64,000 nucleotides of DNA from Dryocola sp036489025. GTDB lineage: Bacteria > Pseudomonadota > Gammaproteobacteria > Enterobacterales > Enterobacteriaceae. Made by a program: the position numbers and the translations under genes. The stretch lies in the NCBI GenBank assembly GCA_036489025.1, contig DASXGN010000028.1, forward strand, positions 62,001 through 126,000, given 5' to 3'. The notes under the pieces were generated by a model, which did not search any database, was not told where the DNA came from, and saw only the letters and a program-made list of their open reading frames with translations. Below are positions 8,904 to 17,958 of this stretch, one piece after another (the first letter of the stretch is position 1; the number at the start of each line of letters is the position of its first letter).

Positions 8904-10538
8904 ATGACCATCATCACAAGAAAAAGTCTGGTAGCAGCAAGCATTTTAACCGCGCTTATCGCGGGCAGCGCGGCCAGGGCGGCTGACGTGCCTGCAGGTG
9001 TACAGCTGGCAGAAAAGCAAACGCTGATTCGTAATAACGGCGCAGAGCCGCAGTCGCTTGACCCAAACAAAATTGAAGGTGTACCAGAGGCAAACGTTAG
9101 CCGCGATCTGTTTGAAGGCCTGCTGATCACCGCGCCGAAAGACGGCCATCCGATTCCGGGCGTGGCAGAGTCCTGGGATAATAAAGATTTTAAAGTCTGG
9201 ACCTTCCATCTGCGTAAAGATGCAAAATGGTCTAACGGCGAGCCGGTTACCGCACAAGATTTCGTTTACAGCTGGCAGCGTCTGGTCGATCCTAATACCG
9301 CTTCCCCGTACGCCAGCTATCCGCAGTACGGCCATATTTTGAACGTTGATGAAATCATCGACGGCAAAAAGAAACCTTCCGAACTGGGCGTGAAAGCCCT
9401 CGACGACCACACGCTGGAAGTGACGCTGAGCGAGCCGGTTCCCTATTTCTATAAACTGCTGGTTAACCCGGCAATGTCCCCGGTAAATAAAACCGCCATC
9501 GAGAAGTTTGGTGAGAAGTGGACCCAGCCTGCGAACCTGGTTTCCAACGGTGCCTATAAATTAAAAGACTGGGTGGTTAACGAACGTATCGTGATGGAAC
9601 GTAACGCTAACTACTGGGATAACAAAAAAACCGTTGTCGACCAGATCACCTACTTGCCTATTTCTTCTGAAGTCACCGATGTGAACCGCTACCGCAGCGG
9701 CGAAATCGACATGACCTATAACAACCTGCCGATCGAGCTGTTCCAGAAGCTGAAAAAAGAGATCCCGGCAGAGGTTCACGTTGACCCTTATCTGTGTACT
9801 TATTACTACGAAATCAACAACCAGAAAGCGCCATTCACCGACGCACGCGTGCGTACCGCGCTGAAGCTGGGCCTGGATCGTGACATTATCGTCAACAAGG
9901 TGAAAGCGCAGGGCGATCTGCCTGCCTATGGCTACACGCCGCCTTACACCGACGGCGCTAAGCTGACCAAGCCTGAGTGGTTCAGTTGGACTCAGGAAAA
10001 ACGTAACGAAGAAGCGAAGAAACTGCTGGCCGAAGCGGGCTACACCAAAGACAAGCCGCTGACCTTCAACCTGCTGTACAACACTTCCGATCTGCATAAG
10101 AAACTGGCCATCGCCGCCGCTTCTATCTGGCAGAAAAACCTCGGTGTGAACGTCAAGCTGGTTAACCAGGAGTGGAAAACCTTCCTGGATACTCGTCACC
10201 AGGGCAACTACGACGTGGCGCGCGCCGGCTGGTGTGCGGACTATAACGAACCGACTTCCTTCCTGAATACCATGCTTTCAACCAGCTCCATGAACACCGC
10301 GCACTATAAGAGCCCGGCGTTTGATGCAATTATGGCTGAATCTCTGAAGGCAACTGATGAAGCGCAGCGCAGCGCTGCCTATGACAAAGCTGAACAACAG
10401 CTGGGCAAAGACTCGGCCATCGTTCCGGTTTATTACTATGTGAACGCCCGACTGGTGAAACCGTGGGTGGGTGGCTACACCGGTAAAGACCCAATGGATA
10501 ATATCTATACGAAAGATATGTATATTATCAAACATTAA
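8904..10538 (+). CDS. oppA: Periplasmic oligopeptide-binding protein OppA
   Basis: This 544-residue protein (543 in E. coli) captures peptides of 2-5 residues in the periplasm and hands them to OppBCDF. The start is the ATG giving MTIITRKSL with GGAG at 8890-8893; a longer in-frame extension to 8778 is rejected because it would bury the signal peptide. That signal runs to about residue 27, with cleavage after ARA before ADVPAGVQLAEKQ. The SBP_bac_5 domain has DLFEGL, AESWDNKD, WTFHLRKDAKWSNGEPVTAQDFVYSWQ in conserved blocks, and AGWCADYNEPTSFLN near the C-terminus. It heads oppABCDF; a hairpin after it may hold down expression of the membrane genes. Confidence 0.98.
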   Translation: MTIITRKSLVAASILTALIAGSAARAADVPAGVQLAEKQTLIRNNGAEPQSLDPNKIEGVPEANVSRDLFEGLLITAPKDGHPIPGVAESWDNKDFKVWTFHLRKDAKWSNGEPVTAQDFVYSWQRLVDPNTASPYASYPQYGHILNVDEIIDGKKKPSELGVKALDDHTLEVTLSEPVPYFYKLLVNPAMSPVNKTAIEKFGEKWTQPANLVSNGAYKLKDWVVNERIVMERNANYWDNKKTVVDQITYLPISSEVTDVNRYRSGEIDMTYNNLPIELFQKLKKEIPAEVHVDPYLCTYYYEINNQKAPFTDARVRTALKLGLDRDIIVNKVKAQGDLPAYGYTPPYTDGAKLTKPEWFSWTQEKRNEEAKKLLAEAGYTKDKPLTFNLLYNTSDLHKKLAIAAASIWQKNLGVNVKLVNQEWKTFLDTRHQGNYDVARAGWCADYNEPTSFLNTMLSTSSMNTAHYKSPAFDAIMAESLKATDEAQRSAAYDKAEQQLGKDSAIVPVYYYVNARLVKPWVGGYTGKDPMDNIYTKDMYIIKH

Positions 10539-10549
10539 TGGCAATTCGT

Positions 10550-10572
10550 GGGGCAGGTGACTGGCCTGCCCC
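10550..10572 (+). terminator. Hairpin between oppA and oppB (attenuator-like)
   Basis: Perfect 8-bp repeat GGGGCAGG / CCTGCCCC with a seven-base loop, without a T-run. It probably protects or terminates a share of oppA mRNA, giving more binding protein than transporter. This is inferred from position. Confidence 0.65.
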
Positions 10573-10623
10573 ATCGTGTCTTATTCATCGCTACTCAAAG
10601 GCACACGCCAGAAGGTACGGGCA

Positions 10624-11544
10624 ATGTTGAAATTTATTCTACGTCGTTGTCTGGAAGCAATTCCGACACTCTTTATTCTTATTACCATCTCCTTCTTTAT
10701 GATGCGCCTCGCCCCGGGAAGCCCTTTCACCAGCGAGCGAGCGCTGCCGCCGGAAGTTATGGCAAACATCGAAGCCAAATATCATTTAAACGATCCGATC
10801 ACTACGCAGTATTTCAGCTACCTGAAACAGCTGGCGCACGGTGATTTTGGGCCATCATTTAAATATAAAGATTATTCCGTTAACGATCTGGTGGCTTCCA
10901 GCTTCCCGGTCTCCGCTAAATTAGGCGCGGCGGCCTTTATCTTTGCCGTCGTCCTCGGCGTATTTGCTGGGGTGATCGCAGCCCTGAATCAAAATACCAA
11001 ATGGGATTACGCGGTGATGGGGATCGCCATGACCGGGGTGGTTATTCCCAGTTTCGTGGTGGCTCCGTTACTGGTGCTTATTTTTGCCATCACGCTCAGG
11101 TGGTTACCCGGCGGGGGGTGGAACGGCGGGGCAATTCAATACATGATTTTGCCGATGGTTGCGCTGTCGCTGGCCTATATCGCGAGCATCGCGCGTATCA
11201 CGCGTGGTTCGATGATTGAAGTGCTGCACTCCAACTTTATCCGCACCGCCCGCGCTAAAGGTTTACCGATGCGCCGCATTATTTTACGCCACGCGTTAAA
11301 GCCTGCGCTGCTGCCGGTTCTGTCATATCTTGGGCCAGCCTTCGTCGGGATTATTACGGGTTCAATGGTCATTGAAACGATTTACGGCCTGCCGGGCATC
11401 GGCCAGCTGTTCGTCAACGGAGCGCTGAACCGCGACTATTCGCTGGTGCTGAGCCTCACCATTTTGGTGGGCGCGCTGACTATTCTTTTTAACGCGATTG
11501 TTGACGTGCTGTACGCCGTTATCGATCCGAAAATCCGTTACTAG
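10624..11544 (+). CDS. oppB: Oligopeptide ABC transporter permease OppB
   Basis: This 306-residue inner-membrane permease is the same length as E. coli OppB. The start is the ATG giving MLKFILRRCLE with AAGG upstream; an in-frame upstream ATG (10576) would add a non-conserved segment. It has six predicted spans and the characteristic N-terminal segment with MRLAPGSPF. The EAA loop that docks on the ATPases is in RTARAKGLPMRRIILRHAL (about residues 206-224). It pairs with OppC to form the peptide channel. Confidence 0.97.
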   Translation: MLKFILRRCLEAIPTLFILITISFFMMRLAPGSPFTSERALPPEVMANIEAKYHLNDPITTQYFSYLKQLAHGDFGPSFKYKDYSVNDLVASSFPVSAKLGAAAFIFAVVLGVFAGVIAALNQNTKWDYAVMGIAMTGVVIPSFVVAPLLVLIFAITLRWLPGGGWNGGAIQYMILPMVALSLAYIASIARITRGSMIEVLHSNFIRTARAKGLPMRRIILRHALKPALLPVLSYLGPAFVGIITGSMVIETIYGLPGIGQLFVNGALNRDYSLVLSLTILVGALTILFNAIVDVLYAVIDPKIRY

Positions 11545-11558
11545 CGCTGGAGTTGGCC

Positions 11559-12467
11559 ATGATGTTAAGTAAGAAAAACAGCGAGGCGCTGGAAAACTTC
11601 AGTGAAAAACTTGAAGTTGAAGGCCGCAGCCTGTGGCAGGATGCGCGTCGCCGCTTTATGCATAACCGTGCGGCGGTAGCCAGCCTGATTGTGCTGGCGC
11701 TGATTGCGCTGTTCGTGACCTTTGCGCCCATGCTGTCGCAGTTCACCTATTTCGATACCGACTGGGGCATGATGTCGAGCGCGCCGGATATGGCTTCAGC
11801 TCACTACTTCGGGACGGATTCCTCGGGCCGCGATCTGCTGGTGCGCGTGGCTATCGGCGGTCGAATCTCGCTGATGGTTGGCGTGGCCGCCGCGCTGGTA
11901 GCCGTGGTGGTCGGCACCTTATATGGTTCTCTGGCCGGCTATCTCGGCGGGAAAACCGATTCGGTGATGATGCGCCTGCTGGAAATCCTCAACTCCTTCC
12001 CGTTCATGTTCTTCGTTATTCTGCTGGTCACCTTCTTCGGGCAAAATATCCTGCTGATCTTCGTGGCTATCGGGATGGTGTCCTGGCTGGATATGGCGCG
12101 TATCGTGCGCGGCCAGACGCTAAGCCTGAAGCGTAAAGAATTCATTGAAGCAGCCCAGGTCGGCGGGGTTTCTACCGCCAATATCGTCGTGCGCCATATC
12201 GTGCCGAACGTGCTGGGCGTCGTGGTCGTTTACGCTTCGCTGCTGGTGCCGAGCATGATCCTCTTCGAATCCTTCCTGAGCTTCCTCGGCCTGGGGACCC
12301 AGGAACCGCTGAGCAGCTGGGGCGCTTTGCTGAGCGATGGAGCCAACTCCATGGAGGTTTCACCGTGGCTGCTGCTGTTCCCGGCGGGCTTCCTGGTGGT
12401 GACGCTGTTCTGTTTCAACTTTATCGGCGATGGCCTGCGTGATGCCCTCGACCCGAAAGATCGTTAA
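11559..12467 (+). CDS. oppC: Oligopeptide ABC transporter permease OppC
   Basis: This 302-residue permease matches E. coli OppC. The start is the first of two adjacent ATG codons (MMLSKKNSE), with GGAG a few bases upstream; a TTG two codons earlier is in frame but unlikely. The cytoplasmic N-terminal tail includes WQDARRRFMHNRAAVASL. HYFGTDSSGRDLL precedes the BPD_transp_1 domain, and its EAA loop is RKEFIEAAQVGG. Spacing to oppB is 14 bases and to oppD 12 bases, one operon. Confidence 0.97.
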   Translation: MMLSKKNSEALENFSEKLEVEGRSLWQDARRRFMHNRAAVASLIVLALIALFVTFAPMLSQFTYFDTDWGMMSSAPDMASAHYFGTDSSGRDLLVRVAIGGRISLMVGVAAALVAVVVGTLYGSLAGYLGGKTDSVMMRLLEILNSFPFMFFVILLVTFFGQNILLIFVAIGMVSWLDMARIVRGQTLSLKRKEFIEAAQVGGVSTANIVVRHIVPNVLGVVVVYASLLVPSMILFESFLSFLGLGTQEPLSSWGALLSDGANSMEVSPWLLLFPAGFLVVTLFCFNFIGDGLRDALDPKDR

Positions 12468-12479
12468 GGAGTTACCGCT

Positions 12480-13489
<1,010 letters not shown>

Positions 13490-13493
<4 letters not shown>

Positions 13494-14494
13494 ACGCCGT
13501 GACTGAAGAAAGAAAAGTGCTGCTCGAGATTGCCGATCTTAAGGTTCACTTCAACATTAAAGACGGCAAACAGTGGTTCTGGCAGCCGCCGAAAACGCTG
13601 AAGGCCGTCGACGGCGTGACTCTGCGGCTTTACGAAGGGGAAACCCTCGGCGTGGTGGGCGAGTCCGGCTGCGGCAAATCAACGTTTGCCCGCGCTATTA
13701 TCGGCCTGGTAAAAGCCACCGACGGCCGCGTAGCCTGGCTGGGCAAAGATCTGCTCGGGATGAAGCCGGATGAATGGCGCGACGTGCGCAGCGATATCCA
13801 GATGATTTTCCAGGATCCGCTGGCCTCGCTGAACCCGCGGATGAACATCGGCGATATTATCGCCGAGCCGCTGCGCACCTATCATCCAAAAATGCCGCGT
13901 CAGGAAGTGCGCGACCGCGTGAAAGCGATGATGATGAAGGTCGGCCTGCTGCCAAACCTGATTAACCGTTACCCGCACGAGTTTTCGGGCGGCCAGTGCC
14001 AGCGTATCGGCATCGCCCGCGCGCTGATTCTGGAGCCGAAGCTTATCATCTGCGATGAGCCGGTCTCCGCGCTGGACGTGTCTATTCAGGCGCAGGTGGT
14101 TAACCTGCTGCAAAAGCTGCAGCGTGAAATGGGCCTCTCCCTGATCTTTATCGCCCACGATCTGGCGGTGGTGAAACACATCTCTGACCGCGTGCTGGTC
14201 ATGTATCTGGGGCATGCGGTGGAGCTGGGAACCTATGACGAGGTTTATCACAACCCGCTGCATCCTTATACCAAAGCGCTAATGTCGGCGGTGCCGATTC
14301 CCGATCCTGACCTCGAGAAAAATAAGGTTATCCAACTGCTGGAAGGGGAGCTACCTTCGCCAATCAACCCGCCGTCGGGCTGCGTTTTCCGCACCCGCTG
14401 TCCGATTGCCGGACCGGAATGCGCGAAAACGCGGCCGGTTCTGGAAGGCAGCTTCCGACATGCCGTTTCCTGCCTGAAAGTAGACCCGTTATAA
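13490..14494 (+). CDS. oppF: Oligopeptide ABC transporter ATP-binding protein OppF
   Basis: This 334-residue partner ATPase of OppD is the same length as in E. coli. It has Walker A in GESGCGKST (about residues 60-68), signature FSGGQCQRIGIARAL, Walker B LIICDEPVSALD, switch histidine in IAHDLAVV, and a C-terminal cysteine set in SGCVFRTRCPIAGPEC. The insertion KDGKQWFWQPPKTLK near residues 24-38 is typical of OppF. It is the last gene of the opp operon; hairpins follow. Confidence 0.97.
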
Positions 14495-14498
14495 TCGT

Positions 14499-14523
14499 AA
14501 GGGCTGACACACTGTCAGCCCTT
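14499..14523 (+). terminator. Hairpin after oppF, copy 1 of a repeated stem
   Basis: Perfect 11-bp stem AAGGGCTGACA / TGTCAGCCCTT with a CAC loop. It lacks a long T-run. A near-identical hairpin occurs at 14667-14689. Confidence 0.7.
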
Positions 14524-14535
14524 AACGTTTCTGAC

Positions 14536-14567
14536 GAAGAAGGAAAAAGCGTGGTTTTTCCTTCTTC
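14536..14567. repeat. Perfect 13-bp inverted repeat after oppF
   Basis: GAAGAAGGAAAAA / TTTTTCCTTCTTC with a six-base loop. Function unknown; it may be a second RNA 3'-end stabiliser, or a terminator whose T-run lies within the right arm. Confidence 0.7.
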
Positions 14568-14666
14568 ATGATTATCAGCCGAAAATCAATGAATAGATTT
14601 TCCCGTTAATTTTTTGGGTGATACATTCAGCACCTTATCTAACGATGACGTTTGTCATCGGTCTGG

Positions 14667-14689
14667 AGGGCTGACATGCTGTCAGCCCT
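14667..14689. repeat. Hairpin before the K+ channel gene, copy 2 of a repeated stem
   Basis: AGGGCTGACA / TGTCAGCCCT with a TGC loop, almost the same as the hairpin at 14499-14523. It covers an in-frame ATG (14676), which argues that translation of the channel starts downstream at 14709. Confidence 0.75.
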
Positions 14690-14708
14690 TAATTTTTACG
14701 AGGTTAAC

Positions 14709-15542
14709 GTGCCGCTTTCTCTTCCTTCAGCTCGACGCAGGCTGTATCGTTTTTTATTTGACCCCGAGACGCGTTCCGGTCGGCGTTTTGAAGGGCTCTG
14801 CGGGTTATTTGCGCTGCTCAGCGTCCTCGTTATCTTCGTTGAATCCGGGCTGGGCACGCAGTATCACCTCACCGCCGATGAGTGGCACGTCTTTGTCTGG
14901 CTCGAGCTGGCCGTTACCCTTGTATTTACCCTCGAATATTTGCTGCGGATATTTTGCTGGCCGAATCCGGCGAAATACGCATTCAGCTTCTGGGGAATCA
15001 TCGACCTTGCCACTATTTTGCCGCTCTATGTCATGTGGCTGTGGCCGGAGATTAGCCTCAATTATGTGTTTGCATGGCGCGCGATGCGGGCTATCCGCGT
15101 GCTGCGTATCCTGAAGCTTCTGCGTTTTATGCCTTCGCTGCGGGTTTTCTGGCGAGCGATATTGAGCGCTCGCCACCAGCTGATTCTTTTCTATTCGTTT
15201 ATTGCCATCGTGATGATTGTCTTCGGCACGCTAATGTATTTAATTGAGGGGCCGAAATACGGATTTACGACGCTGAACGCGTCGGTGTACTGGGCAATTG
15301 TCACGGTCACAACCGTAGGCTACGGGGATATTACGCCGCACACGCCGCTCGGGAGAATCGTGGCGTCGGTGCTTATTTTAATTGGCTATTCGGTGATTGC
15401 TATTCCGACCGGGCTGATTACCACCCATATGAGCAGCGCGTTCCAGAATCAAAAGCAGCGTAAGTGCCCGAACTGCCAGCAGGGCAACCATGAGCACAGC
15501 GCAAGATTTTGCAGCCGCTGCGGAACGGGCCTGCCGGACTAA
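14709..15542 (+). CDS. Voltage-gated potassium channel with C-terminal zinc ribbon
   Basis: This 277-residue inner-membrane channel has six spans. The start is the GTG at 14709, preceded by GAGG at 14700-14703; earlier in-frame TTG (14652) and ATG (14676) lie before or inside a hairpin. The S4 voltage sensor shows regularly spaced arginines in RAMRAIRVLRILKLLRF. The pore filter is TVTTVGYGDITP (about residues 193-204). The tail CPNCQQ...FCSRCG is a four-cysteine zinc ribbon, an unusual end for such channels. This is not Kch, which has an RCK domain instead. It lies between opp and yciU, where E. coli has no gene. Substrate is firm from the filter; physiology is unknown. Confidence 0.88.
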   Translation: MPLSLPSARRRLYRFLFDPETRSGRRFEGLCGLFALLSVLVIFVESGLGTQYHLTADEWHVFVWLELAVTLVFTLEYLLRIFCWPNPAKYAFSFWGIIDLATILPLYVMWLWPEISLNYVFAWRAMRAIRVLRILKLLRFMPSLRVFWRAILSARHQLILFYSFIAIVMIVFGTLMYLIEGPKYGFTTLNASVYWAIVTVTTVGYGDITPHTPLGRIVASVLILIGYSVIAIPTGLITTHMSSAFQNQKQRKCPNCQQGNHEHSARFCSRCGTGLPD

Positions 15543-15573
15543 ATCAAAAAGGCTGCGATTGCAGCCTCATTAA

Positions 15574-15903
15574 TTATTCGCGCCAGAGAATATGACATAG
15601 CTTGTGGTCTTTTTCGCGACACAGTAAAACGCGTGCGAAAATATCGTTCAGCTCGCCGCCGTCAGTATCGGCCAGGCCAATAACCACTTCCGCGAAGAAG
15701 TCCGGGTTCAGGTCGAAATCGACATGCTCCTGCCAGTCTTCCGCGGGATCGAACAGCTCAGCACCGCCGCGCTCTTCAAACTGAAGGTTGAATAAAATGA
15801 CGTCTGCCGGGTCCAGATTATCGACCGCCAGTTCAAGAAAGATATCGTAGGCCTGCTCCAGCGTTTCGTCTTCTGTCAGGCGGTTATTCAGATCCATTTC
15901 CAT
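15574..15903 (-). CDS. yciU: DUF440 family DNA-mimic protein YciU
   Basis: This 109-residue, very acidic protein equals the length of E. coli YciU when started at the ATG giving MEMDLNNRLTEDE, which has a GTGGA box at good distance; an ATG four codons earlier is possible. The family (DUF440) is described as mimicking double-stranded DNA by its negative surface; its partner is not established. Conserved blocks are FNLQFEERGGAELFDP and DFDLNPDFFAEV. It lies 37 bases before clsA on the same strand sense, so the pair may be cotranscribed. Confidence 0.93.
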   Translation of the reverse strand: MEMDLNNRLTEDETLEQAYDIFLELAVDNLDPADVILFNLQFEERGGAELFDPAEDWQEHVDFDLNPDFFAEVVIGLADTDGGELNDIFARVLLCREKDHKLCHILWRE

Positions 15904-15940
15904 TTTTACATCCACTTATCGAGTGCTGATGCGCCACGTT

Positions 15941-17401
15941 TTACAGCAACGGGCTGAAGAAGTAAAACAGTCGCTCGACGACGCGTTGCCACAGCGGGCG
16001 TTTCAGCCACAGACGGGCATCGACAAGCCTTGAGCGGGAAATATAATCGTCCTGCACGGCGGCTAAATCGGTGGCAAAACCCGAGTCATCGATAACCAAA
16101 GTAATTTCAAAATTCAGCCACAGGCTGCGCATATCGAGATTGACGGTGCCCACCAGGCTCAGCTGTCCGTCGACCAGCACGCTCTTGGTGTGCAGCAGGC
16201 CGCCTTCGAACTGATAGATTTTGACGCCTGCGGCCAGCAGTTCGGTGAAAAAGGCGCGGCTCGCCCAGCCGACCAGCAGCGAATCATTCTTACGCGGAAT
16301 AATAATGCTCACGTCCACTCCACGCTGCGCGGCCGTGCAGATGGCGTGCAGTAAATCGTCGCTCGGCACGAAGTAGGGCGTGGTCATAATCAGGTACTCA
16401 CGGGCGGCATAAACGGAGGTTAGCAGCGCCTGGTGAATCAGGTCTTCCGGAAAACCCGGGCCGGAAGCGATGGTGTGAATCGTATGCCCGCTGGCCTCTT
16501 CAAACGGCATAATATTGGCGTCCGGCGGCGGGGGTAAAATGCGCTTGCCGGTTTCGATTTCCCAGTCGCAGGAATAAACGATGCCCATGGCGGTTGCCAC
16601 CGGGCCCTCCATGCGCGCCATTAAATCAACCCATTGCCCTACGCCGGACTCCTGCTTGAAGAAGCGCGGGTCGACGAGGTTCATGCTGCCGGTATAGGCA
16701 ATGTAATTATCGATCATCACCATTTTGCGGTGCTGGCGTAAGTCCATACGGCGCAGGAAAACGCGCATCAGGTTCACCTTCAGCGCTTCGACTACCTCAA
16801 TGCCAGCATTGCGCATCATGTTTGCCCACGGGCTACGGAAAAACGCCACGCTGCCCGCCGAGTCGAGCATGAGCCGACAATGAATTCCGCGTCGCGCCGC
16901 GGCCATCAGCGACTCAGCAACCTGATCGGCCATGCCTCCCGGCTGCCAGATATAGAACACCATCTCAATATTATGGCGCGCCAGCTGAATATCGCGGATT
17001 AGCGCCTGCATGGTTTCGTCTGAAGAGGTGAGCAGCTGTAGCTGATTCCCTTTTACACCGCCGATGCCCTGACGACGTTCGCAGAGCTGGAACAGCGACG
17101 CCGCAACCTCGCTGTTGTCTTCGGCGAAAATATGTTTGCAGCTTTTAAGGTCGGTCAGCCATTTGGCCGTTGAGGGCCACATAGCGCGGGCACGTTCTGC
17201 ACGGCGTTTGCCGAGATGAAGCTCTCCGAAAGAGAGGTAGGCAATAATCCCTACCAGCGGCAGAATGTAAATGATTAGCAGCCACGCCATGGCGGAAGGT
17301 ACGGCCCGGCGTTTCATTAATATGCGTAGCGTCACCCCGGCGATGAGCAGCCAGTAGCCTAAAATGACCAGCCAACTAACGACGGTATAGAAGGTTGTCA
17401 T
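15941..17401 (-). CDS. clsA: Cardiolipin synthase A
   Basis: This 486-residue membrane enzyme joins two phosphatidylglycerol molecules to make cardiolipin and glycerol. It has the same length as E. coli ClsA. Two N-terminal spans (about residues 4-60) anchor it. The two phospholipase-D HKD motifs are HRKMVMID...GSMN and HTKSVLVD...GTVN, the catalytic signature. The C-terminus ends FYFFSPLL. It is followed by yciU on the same strand. Confidence 0.98.
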   Translation of the reverse strand: MTTFYTVVSWLVILGYWLLIAGVTLRILMKRRAVPSAMAWLLIIYILPLVGIIAYLSFGELHLGKRRAERARAMWPSTAKWLTDLKSCKHIFAEDNSEVAASLFQLCERRQGIGGVKGNQLQLLTSSDETMQALIRDIQLARHNIEMVFYIWQPGGMADQVAESLMAAARRGIHCRLMLDSAGSVAFFRSPWANMMRNAGIEVVEALKVNLMRVFLRRMDLRQHRKMVMIDNYIAYTGSMNLVDPRFFKQESGVGQWVDLMARMEGPVATAMGIVYSCDWEIETGKRILPPPPDANIMPFEEASGHTIHTIASGPGFPEDLIHQALLTSVYAAREYLIMTTPYFVPSDDLLHAICTAAQRGVDVSIIIPRKNDSLLVGWASRAFFTELLAAGVKIYQFEGGLLHTKSVLVDGQLSLVGTVNLDMRSLWLNFEITLVIDDSGFATDLAAVQDDYISRSRLVDARLWLKRPLWQRVVERLFYFFSPLL

Positions 17402-17546
17402 ACCTTAAAAAATCCTTTTGAAATCGTATGGTTTGGAGTTTACGCACAACCGTAACTTGTTAACACTAAAACTAGTCGTAAAACGGCTGGTCTGCCGGGA
17501 ATAAGGATCTATAATGGCGCGTCTGTTTTAAAGTAGAGACGTAAAA

Positions 17547-17726
17547 ATGAGGCGTAGTAGAACTGAGGTCGGGCGCTGGCGAATGCTGCGTCAGGCGCAA
17601 AGGCGCAAGGCGCGCTGGCTGGAAGGCCAGTCCCGCCGCAATATGCGCATTCACGCCATCAGAAAGTGCCAGGTCAATAAGCAGCGTAATTCCCTGCTGT
17701 TTGCCATCCACGATCGATGGGCGTAA
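17547..17726 (+). CDS. yciY: Small arginine-rich protein YciY
   Basis: This short gene encodes 59 residues, starting MRRSRTEVGRWRM and containing WLEGQSRRNMRIH and NKQRNSLLFAI. As I recall, it closely matches the 57-residue E. coli YciY at the same place after cls. The protein is very basic (about a quarter arginine) and its function is unknown. It diverges from clsA and is followed by a terminator hairpin. Identification is from remembered similarity plus synteny. Confidence 0.88.
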   Translation: MRRSRTEVGRWRMLRQAQRRKARWLEGQSRRNMRIHAIRKCQVNKQRNSLLFAIHDRWA

Positions 17727-17732
17727 AGCCAG

Positions 17733-17752
17733 GGGCACCGCTAGCGGTGCCC
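17733..17752 (+). terminator. Hairpin terminator of yciY
   Basis: GGGCACCGCT / AGCGGTGCCC perfect inverted repeat seven bases after the yciY stop, followed by an A/T-rich stretch. Confidence 0.75.
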
Positions 17753-17958
17753 AAAATATTTTAACAGCGTCGGCAGAACGCTTTTATTTATTTTTACTAT
17801 CAGGCCTGTTCTTAATTTCGAGGAAATTTAGCTTCCCTTTTCTGGAAGTGTTATTTCCATTTGACAGCTTATTTCCACTCATATGATCCAGATCATCACG
17901 CTTACGTCTGAGATCTGTACTTTACGCGCTTTTATTCTGGGGCGTTGAGGAGTGGAAA

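Noticed and set aside
17472..17738. Minus-strand 88-residue frame
   Set aside because: It overlaps yciY, whose sequence and place match E. coli.
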